From: Trichobilharzia regenti
Lineage: Eukaryota; Platyhelminthes; Trematoda; Strigeidida; Schistosomatidae
Reading direction: 5' to 3'
Length of the DNA: 64,000 nucleotides
Assembly (NCBI GenBank): GCA_944472135.2
Contig: OX235270.1
Coordinates: 120,481,842 to 120,545,841, forward strand
The first letter of the stretch is position 1. Every line of letters begins with the position of its first letter. Positions 38,101 through 51,682 of this stretch are shown here, piece after piece. The notes beneath the pieces are model-generated. The model had not been told where the DNA came from. It ran no database searches and saw nothing but the letters and a program-made list of their open reading frames with translations. Position numbers and translations under genes: made by a program.

Positions 38101-41100
38101 AGTCTTCACAGTATTCTATGCCACTGTTCTTTCTCCTATACATTTCGCTCATTGTATTTCTTTTTCTTTCTTTCCTCTACCTGTGTGTGCTATATGGAAT
38201 GTATCTTAACTCCAGCTGCTGCACTTCTGTGCTAAGTTCTATGTTGAAACCTAGTCGGTTACAATAATTACATGTTATCTGCTAATTAATATTATCTTTC
38301 TCAATTGGACTCATCGGGTGTATAAGGCGACAAAGTTCGTTCCTGCACTAGTTAGTTGGTTTAAACTGCAACCTAATTGCAGCTTTATTAAGAATCTCAT
38401 GTGGGGTCTCTGATTATTCATTTTTATATAGCAGTACTATTGAGGCTTTGAATTCCTTACTAATTATGTTCTTTTCAATATATACATCACTACTGTAATT
38501 TTTCTTCTGGGTCTTTATACGACTGTAGATAAAGTCTTGTGGTTATTTATATTAATAATATTATAATAATAATATTAATCACTTTATTCCACAACAGTAA
38601 CAATTTACAGCATGGATTTTTCAGCGTTTCTTTTACATATTGCAATGGTTTAGCTCTGTTTATAATTATATAAATGTATAAAATGTTAAAATATTGATAG
38701 TTTATAGAAAAAAATAAAAAAACACCCCAACAAAATCACACCATTTATATGTCATCTGTCTGTCTGTCTGTTTTCGACATAGAACTTTGCACAAATGTGC
38801 GGAAGTTCAAGTCGCCACATTCCGTGTAGCACGCGAAGCAAGAGAAGAAAGTACAAGAAAAGCATAATAGAAACAGTGAGCAGAGGTGTGAGACAAAGGA
38901 GTAATAAAGAAATACAAAACAGTTTCATTGAAGATCATAAGTCACAGGGAGTGGATGCATCTGCGCCACTGAGAACGATTTTGAGCCATGTCACCAATTG
39001 TTTCCAACCATAGATTTTTACCGTCCCGAGGACCCCAGCCTGGAAGTCTACACCTTTCTACGTGGCTTAGACCAACTGTTGTGGATTTCATTGACTGATG
39101 CCAAGTTTTTGTTTGACCGCCGCTAGCTTTTTTCCAGCCTGACCCTATATCCGCTAACATTGCTCGTCGAGGGAGGCGATGGCTTGGCATACGTAACACA
39201 TGTCCTAACCATCTCAGTCTTTGTAGCTTCACGACTTCGTCGATTGATTTCCCCTGTTTACCTAGAACTCTACGCCTAACCTCAATGTTGCTCACCTTAT
39301 TATGCCACTTTACACGGGAAATAGAACGCAGGCACCTATGATCAAAGACAGCTAGTCTTTTCATGTCTTCCACTCTCAGTGGCCAGGTCTCACAACCATA
39401 CAGGAGGACGGAGCGGACTGATGAGCAGTACACCCGCCCTTTGGTCGATAGTCGAACATCTCGTCTACGCCAGAGTCGGCGTAAACTAACAAATGCGAAA
39501 CGAGCCCCTTGTATTCGTGCTGAGATTTCGTCAGAGATCAGCCCGTTGGGGCTGATGGTACTTCCCAAATAAGTGAAGCGGTCAACGTGCTCTACCACTT
39601 CACTTCCTATTTTTAAACTAGGCGTCGATGTAGTCCAGTCCTGTAACATCATCTTGCATTTGGCGGGAGCGAATCGCATGCCAAACATTGGTAGATTGCG
39701 GCTCAAGGTGTTTAGAAGACTCTGCATTTCGTCAGCGTCTTCGCCTAGAAGGACTATATCGTCTGCATATTCCAAGTCAACGAGATTATTCCCCGGTAGC
39801 AAGTCAATCCCTGAGTCGCTGAAGTCACCTAGGGTTAAGTCCATTAACACATCTATGATGAAGTTGAATAGAAAAGGAGATAGTGGGCATCCTTGACGGA
39901 CACCACTGGTCGTCATCAGTTCAGATGACAGCTCGCCGTAAGCCCTCACCTGGCTGTATGAGTACGAATAGAGTGCCTTAATCAGTGCAATATATTTTCT
40001 TGGAATTCCCTTTACAGCCAAGCATCTCCAGAGAACTTCCCGATCGACAGAGTCGAATGCTGCCTTTAGGTCAAGAAATATAATGACTGTTGGACGCCGG
40101 TAGGAATGCCTATGTTCTAGAATCTGTCGGAGGGTGAAGATATGATCAATACACCCTCTTCCTGGTCTAAAGCCTGCCTGGCTCTCTCGTGTTTGTGCTT
40201 CCCGAGCACCACTCAGTCTACGCATGATTATTGAGCCTAAGACTTTAGATACTATATTAGTCAAGCTAACCCCTCTGTGATTATCACAGGAAGACTTGTC
40301 TCCCTTCTTGTATATGGGGATAATCAGTGACTTACACCAACCCGATGGGACTTCTTCTGATTCCCAGACGCTGCCTAGTACCTCAGTTAATCCGGACAGT
40401 AAGCTGTCTCCACCGTACTTAAATAGCTCTGGAGTCATTCCATCAGGTCCCGCTGCTTTGCCTAGTTTCAGATTGGTGACAGCTTTAGTAACCTCAGTTA
40501 GTGACGGAGGACCTGTGTCTATATCCCATTCAGGGAGGTGTTGGATGCTCGGAAGGTTGAGCGTGGCTGTGGGCAAATTAAACTGCTCCTCATAATGCTC
40601 TTTCCAACGATCCAGTCGTCTATCCTGTGAGCTAATTATAGTGCCATTTTTTTCCGAGATTGTCTCACTAATGATTTGTCTTCTCCCACCCGTTTCCCTG
40701 ATGAGATTACGAAAAGGCATCGGCGAGTAGTGCAGTCCTTCCTCCTTCTTACTGAACCGTTCAGGCGGACAGCACACATTCGGCTATCTACCGGGATCCA
40801 GTCAAGCAATGTCTTTTCTGCCCTAGTACTCAAAGCTATCCCTACGCCAGCTAATCCTCGTGAACTAGCTGTGGCATCTCCTGACACCCTCAGGGTGAAT
40901 TTTGCAGATTCAACCTGTTGGCCAGGTGGGGTTAGGTGAATAACCACACTTGGGTCTTGTATGCGTGTTTCTGAAACACAGCATACATCAATGGCTCGGG
41001 ATTCCAGAGTCTTGGCTAGTGATGCTTGTTGTCCTATTTGGCAAAGTGTCCTAACATTAAGAGCTCCTATATGAAATTGGTGGCGCGGCTTTAAGAGGCT

Positions 41101-44100
41101 GTCGGTGGTGGTTTTTTGGCTTCCATCGTTTTTAGTGGACGCAGAGTGGAGAGGAAGTGGAGAGCTATCAAGTCGAGGAGTTGCATCAGTGGAAGGAAGG
41201 CAAGATGATAGAGATAATGATGAAGACAAAGATGAGTGAGTAATAGAGAGGTTTCGTGTGCATTTCGGATTGTGAGGGCGATTGTTACTTCCCGGCTGCC
41301 CACACCGTGGAAGTTGGTTGCGTGACCGCAGAGCCCAGGGGACAACTGCTTGAGGCCGGTCACACGCGGCCTGTTTTTGTTCGTTCTTTTTTGTTTGGTG
41401 TGTCTCAGTAGCAGATTTATCACTCCCGCCCTGTGACACGGCAGCAGGAAGCGCGGTCGTTGTTAATCCGGGCCACGGCCGATCCGGCATGAAATTTTGT
41501 AATTTTGTATTGGACATGATGTTGGATTGGGTAGCTGCTTTTTGTTTAACCGCTATCCAAACAACCTGCCTGGCATGGTAGAACCTCAAGAGACATAAGT
41601 CTCAGCCAGTATAGCTTGATTAGGTCATTGCGGTGTTCAAGCCCGACCACTACGTCAAGGTAGCAGCTCTCGGTCGGGATTTATATGTCATAGTGAATAA
41701 TAAATAAATAATATAACAAATAACACATGCATTAATATGCATCATTTCATTTTATAGTTTAGTTATTGATTCAAAAGTTGTAAAAGTTCTTTTCTGATAT
41801 ATGTCTCTTCACACAATACTCGTGCCAAATATGGAACGGTCGAATTTTTATATTTTGTAGTACGAGCATAAATGTTTATAAAATTTCTTCTGGTCTTACC
41901 CGAAGAGATACAAGGAAACAATTGTGAATAAAGAGGATGTTCACTATCAGATAAGATAACTTTAGCTAAGTGTTTACAAGAATTCATATGCCTATTGACA
42001 ACAGTGTCATTTAGTTGAGTCAAAGGGATAGCACTGACCCTACTTACAGCCCTCAATGTTCTTCGTAGTATTATATGATCTTTCTTGAGTAGCCCAGGGA
42101 AGAATAATGGAGAACAATAAAGAATGATGGGCAAAACACATGAATTAATAAATTGTATGATAAGAGATTGGGTTATACCTGAGTGTCTCAACTTCTTTAT
42201 GTAATAAGTCAGACGGAAAACTTTCTTAGAAACTATAAGAATATGAGACGACCAGCAAAGGTTTGAAGAGAAACTAATGCCAAGATAAGAAACACTTGAC
42301 TTACTCTCTATCATGGTACCATCAATATTACAACAATCATGAGATTGAATCAATCCATGCATGTCTTTTTCACTTCTCAAGCTGAAATCAACAGTGTTAC
42401 ATTTAGTTGGATTTAGTTTAAGACCATTTGAGCCAGACCAATCCTTAACTTCAGCTAAGAAGCCATTCATATGGGAACAATCCGATGTGGAAACTACAGG
42501 GACAGAAACGGTCAGATCATCAGCATACTTAATGAAGTTAACTTTGGGTGAGTTCGGAAGGTCATGCAAAAAGAAAGAGAAAAGAAATGGAGAAAGTACT
42601 GCACCTTGAGGCACACCACTTTCAGTTAGCTGAGAAGTGGAGCGCTTTCCAGCCAAAACAGTATGCTGTTTCCTATCCTTAAAATAAGAAGACAGCCATC
42701 TAGTTGCCCAGGACTCTGTTTGTGCTGAATTCATCTTTCCTAATAAAAGTGTCCTAGGAACAGAGTCGAAAGCTGCAGTATAGTCTAAAAAAGCTGTTCG
42801 AACGAACTTAGGCCCTTATCAAGGCAGGAAACAATATTGTGGTGTAGTACAATGGCTGCATCTAATGTACTTCTTCCACACTTATAAGCAAACTGCTTAG
42901 GGTCACTAAAAGCTTTTAAAGAAGGTTTAAGAATATTCAAAAGAAGTTTCTCCATAGTTTTCAAAAAAGGAGATGTTATAGCGACCGGTCTAAACTTTAT
43001 ACCTGCTCCAGAAGATGATTTCTGTACAGGTACAACCTTGATTTCTTTCCAGTCAGCAGGTACCGTTTCCCTGTTAAATGATGCGTTAAAGATTTGAGTA
43101 AGAGGATGACACAAGATGTCTGCACACTTTTGAAGAAGAATGCTTGGTACACCATCTGGACCAAGGCTGTGTGTTGGATTTAATGACTTCAAACATAATA
43201 GTACATCCTTTTCTTTAAAACCCTGAAAATGACCATTTTCTTGACTAGGTACATCAGGTACAACCATATTAATTTGTTTCTTGATAAATGATTTGTTTAA
43301 AGCATTAACATCAGAATAAGCATCAACGGACATTTGTTTTTTACTTGTAAGTTTATTGAAAAGTTTCCAAATGTTTGAAGGATTTTTACATGATAAAAAT
43401 TTTTCATTATATAGTCTGTTCAACCTTTCTATTTCAATTTTTATATGGGTGTTTATTTTACGGACACCAGTATTATCACAATTCTTATACAACTTCTCTT
43501 TTTGTCTTCTAAGTTTTTTCAGTTGCAAAGAAGAGATTCTGTCAAATCTCGAAAACAGTGTTTCATATGGACAGCAAATTTTAAACAAAACTTCAGATAA
43601 TCGGTTATATTAGAGACAGTAGCATCCAACTTATCGTCAGTAAATAGTTCCCAGTTGGTATCATGCAACATGCTTCTTAATGCTAGAATGTTGTCATGGG
43701 AATATGAACGTTCATGTATCTTCTTTGTTAAATGACTAAACAATTTTCGTTGTAACTTGCCGTACACTTTCGGTAAAATACGAATAATGCAGTGGTCAGA
43801 ATTTAGCAAAGGAGCTCTCCTTCGGTTTCATATACATCACGGTCATTTATGAAAACCAGGTCTAGTGATTTGTCCAGACGTGTATTAAACTTGACTAGAT
43901 TCTCATGACCAAGGGAAGTAAGAAAGCTGTGATCACATGAATTAAAATCACCACAGACTATAGACAACGAGTTTCCGAATGCAGGAGCAGCGAATTCAGT
44001 AAACTCATCTGCAAACATAACTATATTAGAAAGGCTACAATTGGGTGTTATGTAAATATTTGTTATGTATATATAAGAATATTTACTTAAGTGTTTTGGG

Positions 44101-47100
44101 CGACACCTGACGGTTATGCAATCTATATTGTCATTAGAATAATTGAAGCAAACGTGATTTGATGTAGACCAACTTGTGTTTATAAATGTGGCTACCCCTC
44201 CTCCATATTTTTTCTTGGAACTTTTTCTATCTTGGCGAAAAACTTTATATCCATTTATTGAAACTAGATTATCATCATAATGCTGGTGCAGCCAAGTCTC
44301 TTGTATTGCTGGCGAAATTAAACTTTCTACACCACTAACTACCAATCAGCGAATTATCCAATGAGATTCACGAACGCAGTTCAGTGTTGTATAGCGCTTG
44401 ATCCATTTCTGATGCGTGACCTTACAAGGCTACAGTTGCAATTCGAGGAGGTTAGTGTTTTCCAGTATTTCCTGGATTTGAGTTGCTCTGGAAAGAGCGA
44501 ATTTGTTTCTGTGGTGGTATCATTACTTTAAAAAGCTATACCAAATCAACTGATGGGTTTGTTTATCGTTGTGCTATATGTTTGAAGCCCTAACCCAGAT
44601 TTTGTATATCTGCAACTAATGGGTGTTGAAACAGGCTGTGAGAGGAGCAGCTACCGAGATGGAGAATAGCCATGTCTCAACAGTTCAGTGGTACCAGCAT
44701 TGCAGAGACATCGCATCATGGAAAATGGAGAGAGTCACTTGTTTGCTGGGTGAGGGAGACGTTATCGTGCATGTCGATGAGACAGTGCTGGTAAAAAAGA
44801 AATACAACCGTGGTCGCCAGCGAGCGAACAATATTTGGGTAATAGGTTTGTGTGACACCTCCCTCCGAAAGGGATTCGTCGAAAGGATAGCAGATGGAAA
44901 AGCATTGACAGTCCCATGCTAAACTGGGAGATGTTTCTCTCACATGTTCGAGAAAGATATCTCATGTAACTATTTTATTCTCTATTTTGTGCTTTTTTCT
45001 ATAAATATAGATTTCCATTCATCATATATGCCTCTTTAATGTTATTGGTTCCTTCAAGGTCGTTTGCTGATTGGTTGTTAGTGGTGTCTAAAGTTTAACT
45101 TTGCCGTATTGCTAAAACGCCAGCATTTCGATAAACATTGGAATACATTAGGGGTTGAAGATAATCCATTTTGTTGGACAGGGATCTACAATTAGTGCTA
45201 ACGAGTTCAGGATCAGTCAATCGATTAATTTGTGTACGTTTCAGTGCACGCTGTCAGCCACAGTGATGCTTTTTTCTCAATTTTTGTGGATGACACAACG
45301 CGGTAGGTTGTATAATAGAACAACACAGACAGTATCAGATATCAAGCACACGGGGTGAGATGAGAAGCAGAACGCGACAGGGAAGTTCAAAAGATGTATA
45401 TATTTACAACAAAGAGCTAGGCCTTCAGTATTCAGCAGCCACCAGTTTTTGAATTTGCGCCTCCTCTTGAGTTCGAATTACTACACGACCCCCTCGGTTC
45501 CAAAAAGCTGTCCCCAGCGACTTCAGTGGTTCGGTCTCCCCGCCTCGAAATCGTCCCTACAAGAGAAAAAGACACATGGTTATTTTGGTTATCGAGATAA
45601 GGCGGGGTTCTCCTCGGTGCCTGTCTGCTTGGTCTACACGGTTTCAGACGGTTGAAGTGCACTATCATTTTCTGAGGGTTGTTGTTGTCTTCTTGGATTT
45701 CGTAGGTATTGTCAGTTACTCTACGGTACACCACGTATGGGCCTGCCCATTGTGCTTGAGCTTTGCGTCGACTCCAGTTGTCAGTCGCTGGTTGACGTAG
45801 CCACACCTTATCACCTATTTTGAATGGTGTTCCCCACTGCTTTCTATCGTAGTAACGTTTCTGTCGTTCTTGTGCTCTCTGGAGTTCTTCGCGTGCATAG
45901 CTATGATACCTGGCGACGTCTCCTCGCAACCTTATTACCATTTCCGATGTAGTTAGCGGATCATCCCACCGGGGCATAACCAATGTATCACTAGGCAGGC
46001 GTAACTCGCGGCCAGTCCATAACAGGTGTGGTGTCTTTCCCGTAGACATGTGCGTGCTTCCTCGGTAGGCCAACAAGCATCTTGGTAACATGATGTCCCA
46101 GGCTGATTCAGCCTCCCTCTCTAAGAATAGGCGTAGTAATGATTTTAGGGTTCGATTGGTACGCTCTACTAACCCATTGCCTTCGGGGTGGTACGCGGTG
46201 GTTCTTGACTTTTTAATTCCAAATAGATGGCACAATTCTCTAACCACGATACTTTCGAAGTTGGTTCCTTGGTCAGAGTGCAATTGCTCTGGTGCGCCCC
46301 AACGGGCAATCCAACAGTCAAATATAGCTTTGGCTACGGTAGGGGCATCAATTCGCTGAAGTGGTACAGCTTCACACCATTTCGTAAAATAATCAACCAT
46401 AACCAAGATATACTTATTTCCACGTGTGGTTTCACGTAAAGGTCCGATGATGTCGACGCCAATTATTTCGTTAGGATATCCAGCCTTCATATTAGTAAGT
46501 GGCGCCCGGGGTTTCCTCTGTGGATTCTTTACTTTACCACATGTTGCACACCCTTGGACAAAGTCCCGGACGTCGCGCCGTTGGCGAGGCCACCAGTAGC
46601 GTTGGGTAACTGCTTGCAACATTTTATTAATTCCAGCGTGTCCCAAATCATAATGTATAGTCTCCAGAATTGCTGTTACAAACGACTGAGGGACTACGAC
46701 TCTTCTCAAGTAGTTGGGGCCGGGTTGAACACACAGGATACCATTCGCTAGTACTAACTGATCCCATAAGGCCCACAAACATCTGGTTTCCCAGCTCTTC
46801 CCTTTCACATCAGCTTCAACTGGCCTACCAGTCTGATTCGACAGGGCATGATAAAGGAGTGCAGTCTCATCGTCAGTAGCTTGGATGTGTGCCCACTGTT
46901 CTCTGCTTAGACCTGCCAGCGAAATAGCACAAATATCAATACTCTCGCAAGACGGGCAGTCTCCGTGCGGTCTGAAAGAGCGCCTGGATAGCGCGTCAGC
47001 ATTGGCATGTTGCTTGCCAGGACGGTGTACACATTCGAAGTCATACTCTTGAAGGTACTCCTGCCATCTTGCTGTCTGTCCTTCAGGGTCTTTGAAATTT

Positions 47101-50100
47101 TGCAACCACTGAAGAGCTTTGTGATCCGTTCGCAAAACAAACGGTTTACCAAGTAGATAGGGTCGGTACTTACGAACGAAGGTAACAGCGGCCAACATCT
47201 CTTTACGGGTGATGCAGTAGTTCTTCTCTGCACGGCTCAGCGTGCGGCTGCCATATTCGATAACATGTTCTTTGCCGTCCCCACCGACCTGAGATAACAC
47301 GGCTCCGATGGATGTGTGACTAGCGTCCGTGTCCAAGATGTATTTACCAGCCGTTGGTGATGTATCTGGGAATGCTAAAATGGGCGCCGAGCATAATGAA
47401 TCTTTCAACTGTTGGAAAGCACGGTCACAATCCTCTGTCCATACGAAGGGAATATTTTTCTTAGTCAAACTCGTTAGGGGGCTAGCGATCTCTGAGTAAT
47501 TTCTCACGAACCGGCGGTAATAAGAGGCCAACCCTAGAAAACTGTGTAACTCATTCACGGATTTAGGTACGGGCCACTCTTTGACTGCTGCAACTTTTTC
47601 AGGATCGCTATGAACGCCCTGTGCACTGACAACATGCCCCAAGAAAGTGACTTCGGTTCGGAATAAACGGCATTTAGTGGGTTGAACTTTGAGTCCCACC
47701 TCCTTCAAACGTTCCAAGACAATCCGCAGTCGCTCAAGGTGTTCTTCGATGGTGTGACTGAAAACGATAATATCATCTAAATATACGAGGCACACCTGTG
47801 GGACTAATCCTTTGAGTACTGTGTGCATCAGTCGTTGAAACGTGGCTGGTGCATTACTTAACCCGAACGGCATGGTCTGGAATTCATATAACCCGGTGGG
47901 TATAGTAAAAGCGGTTTTGTGCCGATCACGAGGGTGGACTTCCACTTGCCAATATCCAGAAGCTAAATCAAGGGTGGAAAACCAGACGGCACCTGATAAT
48001 GCTTCTAACGTCTCATCTATTCTAGGCAATGGGTAAGCATCTCTCCGGGTCACTGCGTTTAATTTTCTGTAATCAACACACAAGCGCAGGGTGCCGTTTT
48101 TCTTCTTAACTAACACTATAGGCGACGCCCACGGTGAGTTCGACGGCGCAATTATTTTTTTCTGTAACATTTCATCATCATTTCATTAACTTGGGGTTTA
48201 TTGTTGGAGGACGATGAAAGTGTATTCGACGTCATCAATGCTATTCTGAACGCTGCGACCATTGCTTGAATCATATCTGGCGCAGGCGTGCACGTCGACG
48301 TTGTCGGTGAGGTTGAGGACATTACTGGTGGCGCTCTGTTACCATTTTCCGAGTCGCAGGCGTTGGCATTAGCAGGAGATTCAGAGTTGTTCACTTCGCG
48401 CTTTTGTTTACGCGAGTTGGGCAGGCTCGCCATGTTCTATAATAGAACAACACAGACAGTATCAGATATCAAGCACACGGGGTGAGATGAGAAGCAGAAC
48501 GCGACAGGGAAGTTCAAAAGATGTATATATTTACAACAAAGAGCTAGGCCTTCAGTATTCAGCAGCCACCAGTTTTTGAATTTGCGCCTCCTCTTGAGTT
48601 CGAATTACTACAGTTGTAATGATTTTAAAAATGTGCGATTATATGTAATACGATTAGAACACATTATTGATAAATTAAAACAAAATTAAAAGAGCAAGCC
48701 AAAGCAATTTTGCAAAATGTTGTAAGGTGGAATTTTTGGTAGCCCTATATTCAAGCAGGCCGCCGAAGTAGCAATGCTTTCCTTATTTCTTTGATTTCAT
48801 TATTTAAATCTCCTGACCTGCTATTTAAGCTTCTGTCTCGATCGCTCAAACATTCGACTGAATCTACTTTTACCGATTTTAGGTGGGATAATTCAAAGTT
48901 TCAGTATCTTTAAGAATATGACAATCTGCTGAAGTTTCTAGTCTCTATCGCGCAATCTTTTTCTCGTTTTGTTTTACAGTCTAGCGTGACCAACTCACAC
49001 AGCTCATGTTCGAACTGGAAAGTGAACTGAATCCTGCCTACTAATGAGTTTGTATGTGTCATGAACCCGAGAATATATTAAGATCTCAAAAGAGTGAATG
49101 TGTAACCCACCTATCCGCATCATAAAGCGTGGGCAAGATTAAAAGTTTTTAGAAATTCGCGTTTCCAGCTGCCCATAAATATGTCCTCTACTATTGGGGA
49201 TACTGCCACTCCATTTGTTTGTTTGAGTTCTTAACTTTGAAATCTGAACCCCGTAGAGATTGAACATAACTGAACACCTAATCGTATTTCTTAAAACGAT
49301 AGATTAATCCTATTTGTTAGTTTAAAGTAAATATCTAGTTCATTCCTAACTGCTTTCAGATATGTGTAGAAACTTATCACTTCAAAAATAATCATTTTTT
49401 CTTCCTTTTCTATTTTCGAAATTCATTCAGTTATGACTACTGTATCACTATGTTTTATATGAAATAAACTTATCCAGAATGAAATTAGATCTTCAAAAGC
49501 CTAATATATGAAAATTATTATCAACATATTATAAAACAAGAATTAAACATTAGATATAAATCGTTGATTCAACATAACTGAACGATAATATTTCAGCCGT
49601 TATGCAGTCTGAATAGAATGTTTATAACTATATGATTTTTGTTGATCCATACAAAAAAGTAATCATCATTGTCACCTGATCATGACACTTAATGCAGTCA
49701 AGTTTGTATTGTTTATTATAAGATAATAATTGTAGCAAATTCAAGATTGTTATTTTGATAAGTTCAACTAACTAATGTAGTTCACTATGTATTGTATTGT
49801 GAAATTGTAGTCATGATTTATTTAGTTTAGACCAACTTTTGTAAGATGAAATAGTAACAGTTTAATAGTTCTGTTACATTAGAGAACAGTATATCAAAAT
49901 ACTGCTTACTGAATGCATACATTAACTGGTCACTAAACAGTAATCAGTGTCAGGAGTCTAGTCTTCGGTATTGGTGCAAACAGAATTCTATGCCAGTCGA
50001 ATTCTCAATCAAGAAAAAATCCCCATTTAGACATTTAGAAATCAGAAAGATTGAGCGAAGAAATATTTAATTTTCGATTAGAGCCAAAGATGAGGATCTA

Positions 50101-51642
50101 ATCGAAAAGTAAATATTTCTTCGCTCAATCTTTCTGAATTCTCAATCATCCAAAAGGCGAGATCAGTATCTTCGAAATTACAGATACGCGTTACTGATGA
50201 GTGCCGATAAGCAGGGTACTCAGATCCAGGGTTTCCTACTTACTGCCTCCAACAGCCTAACATCGATCACTGAGTTTGCATTTTACCAAGTGATGGGAGT
50301 TTGTTGGCTGTTGGATGCTTCGCTTTATTTCGATTTTATGCTGGATGGGATTTACTAGGAAGAAATTCACTTCATATCTGAACGGTTATGAACTAGATGG
50401 AAAAGAACTCCCGACATCGGTACACGATGATGTTTGACTGATCACTGAAATACACCTTTTACTGCCTAACTTTAACAGTAATCAGATGTTATGCTGTTAG
50501 CCTATTCACTCCTTTACTGTCTTATCTGTAAGGGTGAGATATTTTTATGAGAAATGTGTCTCATAAATGCATCACAGATGTTTGAATTCATCTAGTTTAA
50601 CAATACAAACTTATTCAGTTTATTTTGGTAATTATCTGTGGCATTTTATTTTTAACGATATCATTTAATAAGGTTAAAAATATAATGTTCGGTTACAACG
50701 GAACAAAATGATTTTCAAGTTTTGGTTTGCAGAATCTGGATTGATTTCAAGTAATTTTTTATTACAGCTTGATTCCACACTGTATTTTGGGTACAAGTAA
50801 GAAGTTTTCAGCATGTGATATCGGTAACCCGAATTTCGCAGGCCTACCATAGATATCAGGTATGCATCGGCAGGCGATCGAACCCCGGACCATGTGGATG
50901 GTTGGCAAGCATGCTAACCGCTGTGCCACCGACGCATACAAGTAAGAACATAGACTGATGCCAGTTTTATAGCCATTTGCGTGTTTCCTCTTAGTTTTGG
51001 ACTCCTCACCAGCACGAATCCATTACTCACCGAGAATCTGATTCATCAACGAGCCAGCTCACTAAACATTCAGTCATTGAAATGGGATCCAATCACCCAT
51101 GAATCCTGAATTCTATCAGCTTGCGATAAATAACGTCACCGCTAGCCAGTGTCGTTGGTGGGTGACCCTGAGTGTATCTAAACCTTTTTATTCAAACAAT
51201 CTTTATCATTGCATAATCATTCTGATTTAATTCTCTGTACTTCTTTTATGCATTATATTGAGGTGTAATAACTTTGTAATGAGGTATTTCCATGCTACTT
51301 AGTACAGTAGTTAATCATTCAATTAATACTACTTAATAAATAAAGGATTAAATTTTGATACGCTTTTGTAATTTAGGAATACTAACAGGCTTTTCAGTGT
51401 CAAAGATCCCGTTTGCTATTTCTGTTGACTTTTCCATTTTCTCATTGTTATACTTCAATTTCATAACTCTGTGTCATCGTGTAACAATCAATCTTCAGGT
51501 TTCTAGAGGTACAGTAAGTAAACAGCAAGTGGTTGTTTCTATGACTGCCTGTTCTGTATTTTGACACCTAACAATTGGTAATTTGGTTATACCTAGTTGG
51601 GCTATTCCTGCCTACAAGCAAGAGTTTCTGTCTCTCTACCTG

Positions 51643-51682
<40 letters not shown>

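Larger units (their letters stand above)
36650..38544 (-). mobile_element. Penelope-like fossils (type A) broken by LINE tails
   Basis: 36739-37477 matches the 3' UTR and GIY-YIG end of the 23.4 kb copy; 37906-37984 continues it after the family A LINE tail. 38268-38544 covers the same coding stretch again from a more diverged copy, after a family B LINE tail. A piece of the 3' UTR is duplicated in tandem (gtttcgagcacaattt at about 36674 and 36799). Confidence 0.65.
38553..41678 (-). mobile_element. RTE LINE (family B), long copy with deleted endonuclease
   Basis: From a 5' UTR near 41678 to a 3' tail of AAT-rich repeats at 38553. The flanks share atttatat (38545-38552 and 41679-41686), a possible target duplication. 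Encodes an N-terminal region, a shortened endonuclease and an intact-looking reverse transcriptase. Confidence 0.8.
41700..45308 (-). mobile_element. CR1/Jockey-type LINE, interrupted by a Merlin transposon
   Basis: Endonuclease start (CRSLSNKM, then VLAIQETW split by the insertion) at about 45230-44290, rest of the endonuclease to 43800, and reverse transcriptase to 41763, followed by an AT-rich 3' tail. Several frameshifts. The upstream ORF1 and 5' end are missing; an LTR element lies immediately beyond 45308. Likely related to the schistosome SR1/Perere group, though the clade is assigned by eye. Confidence 0.8.
45309..48612 (-). mobile_element. Ty3/gypsy LTR retrotransposon with matching LTRs and deleted gag/protease
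   Basis: LTRs of about 175 bases at 45311-45485 and 48438-48612 appear identical, so insertion is recent. The flanks share gttg (45307-45310 and 48613-48616), extendable to 6 bases depending on where the LTR ends. A purine-rich tract ends beside the 3' LTR at 45486. The 5' internal region is short: a gag remnant opens almost at the LTR edge and runs into pol. Inserted at the 5' side of the CR1-like LINE. Confidence 0.88.
49481..51644. other. Intron 1 tail end
   Basis: Contains the palindromic Penelope insert, a family 2 SINE and a hammerhead-SINE remnant. The rest shows nothing recognisable. Confidence 0.5.
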
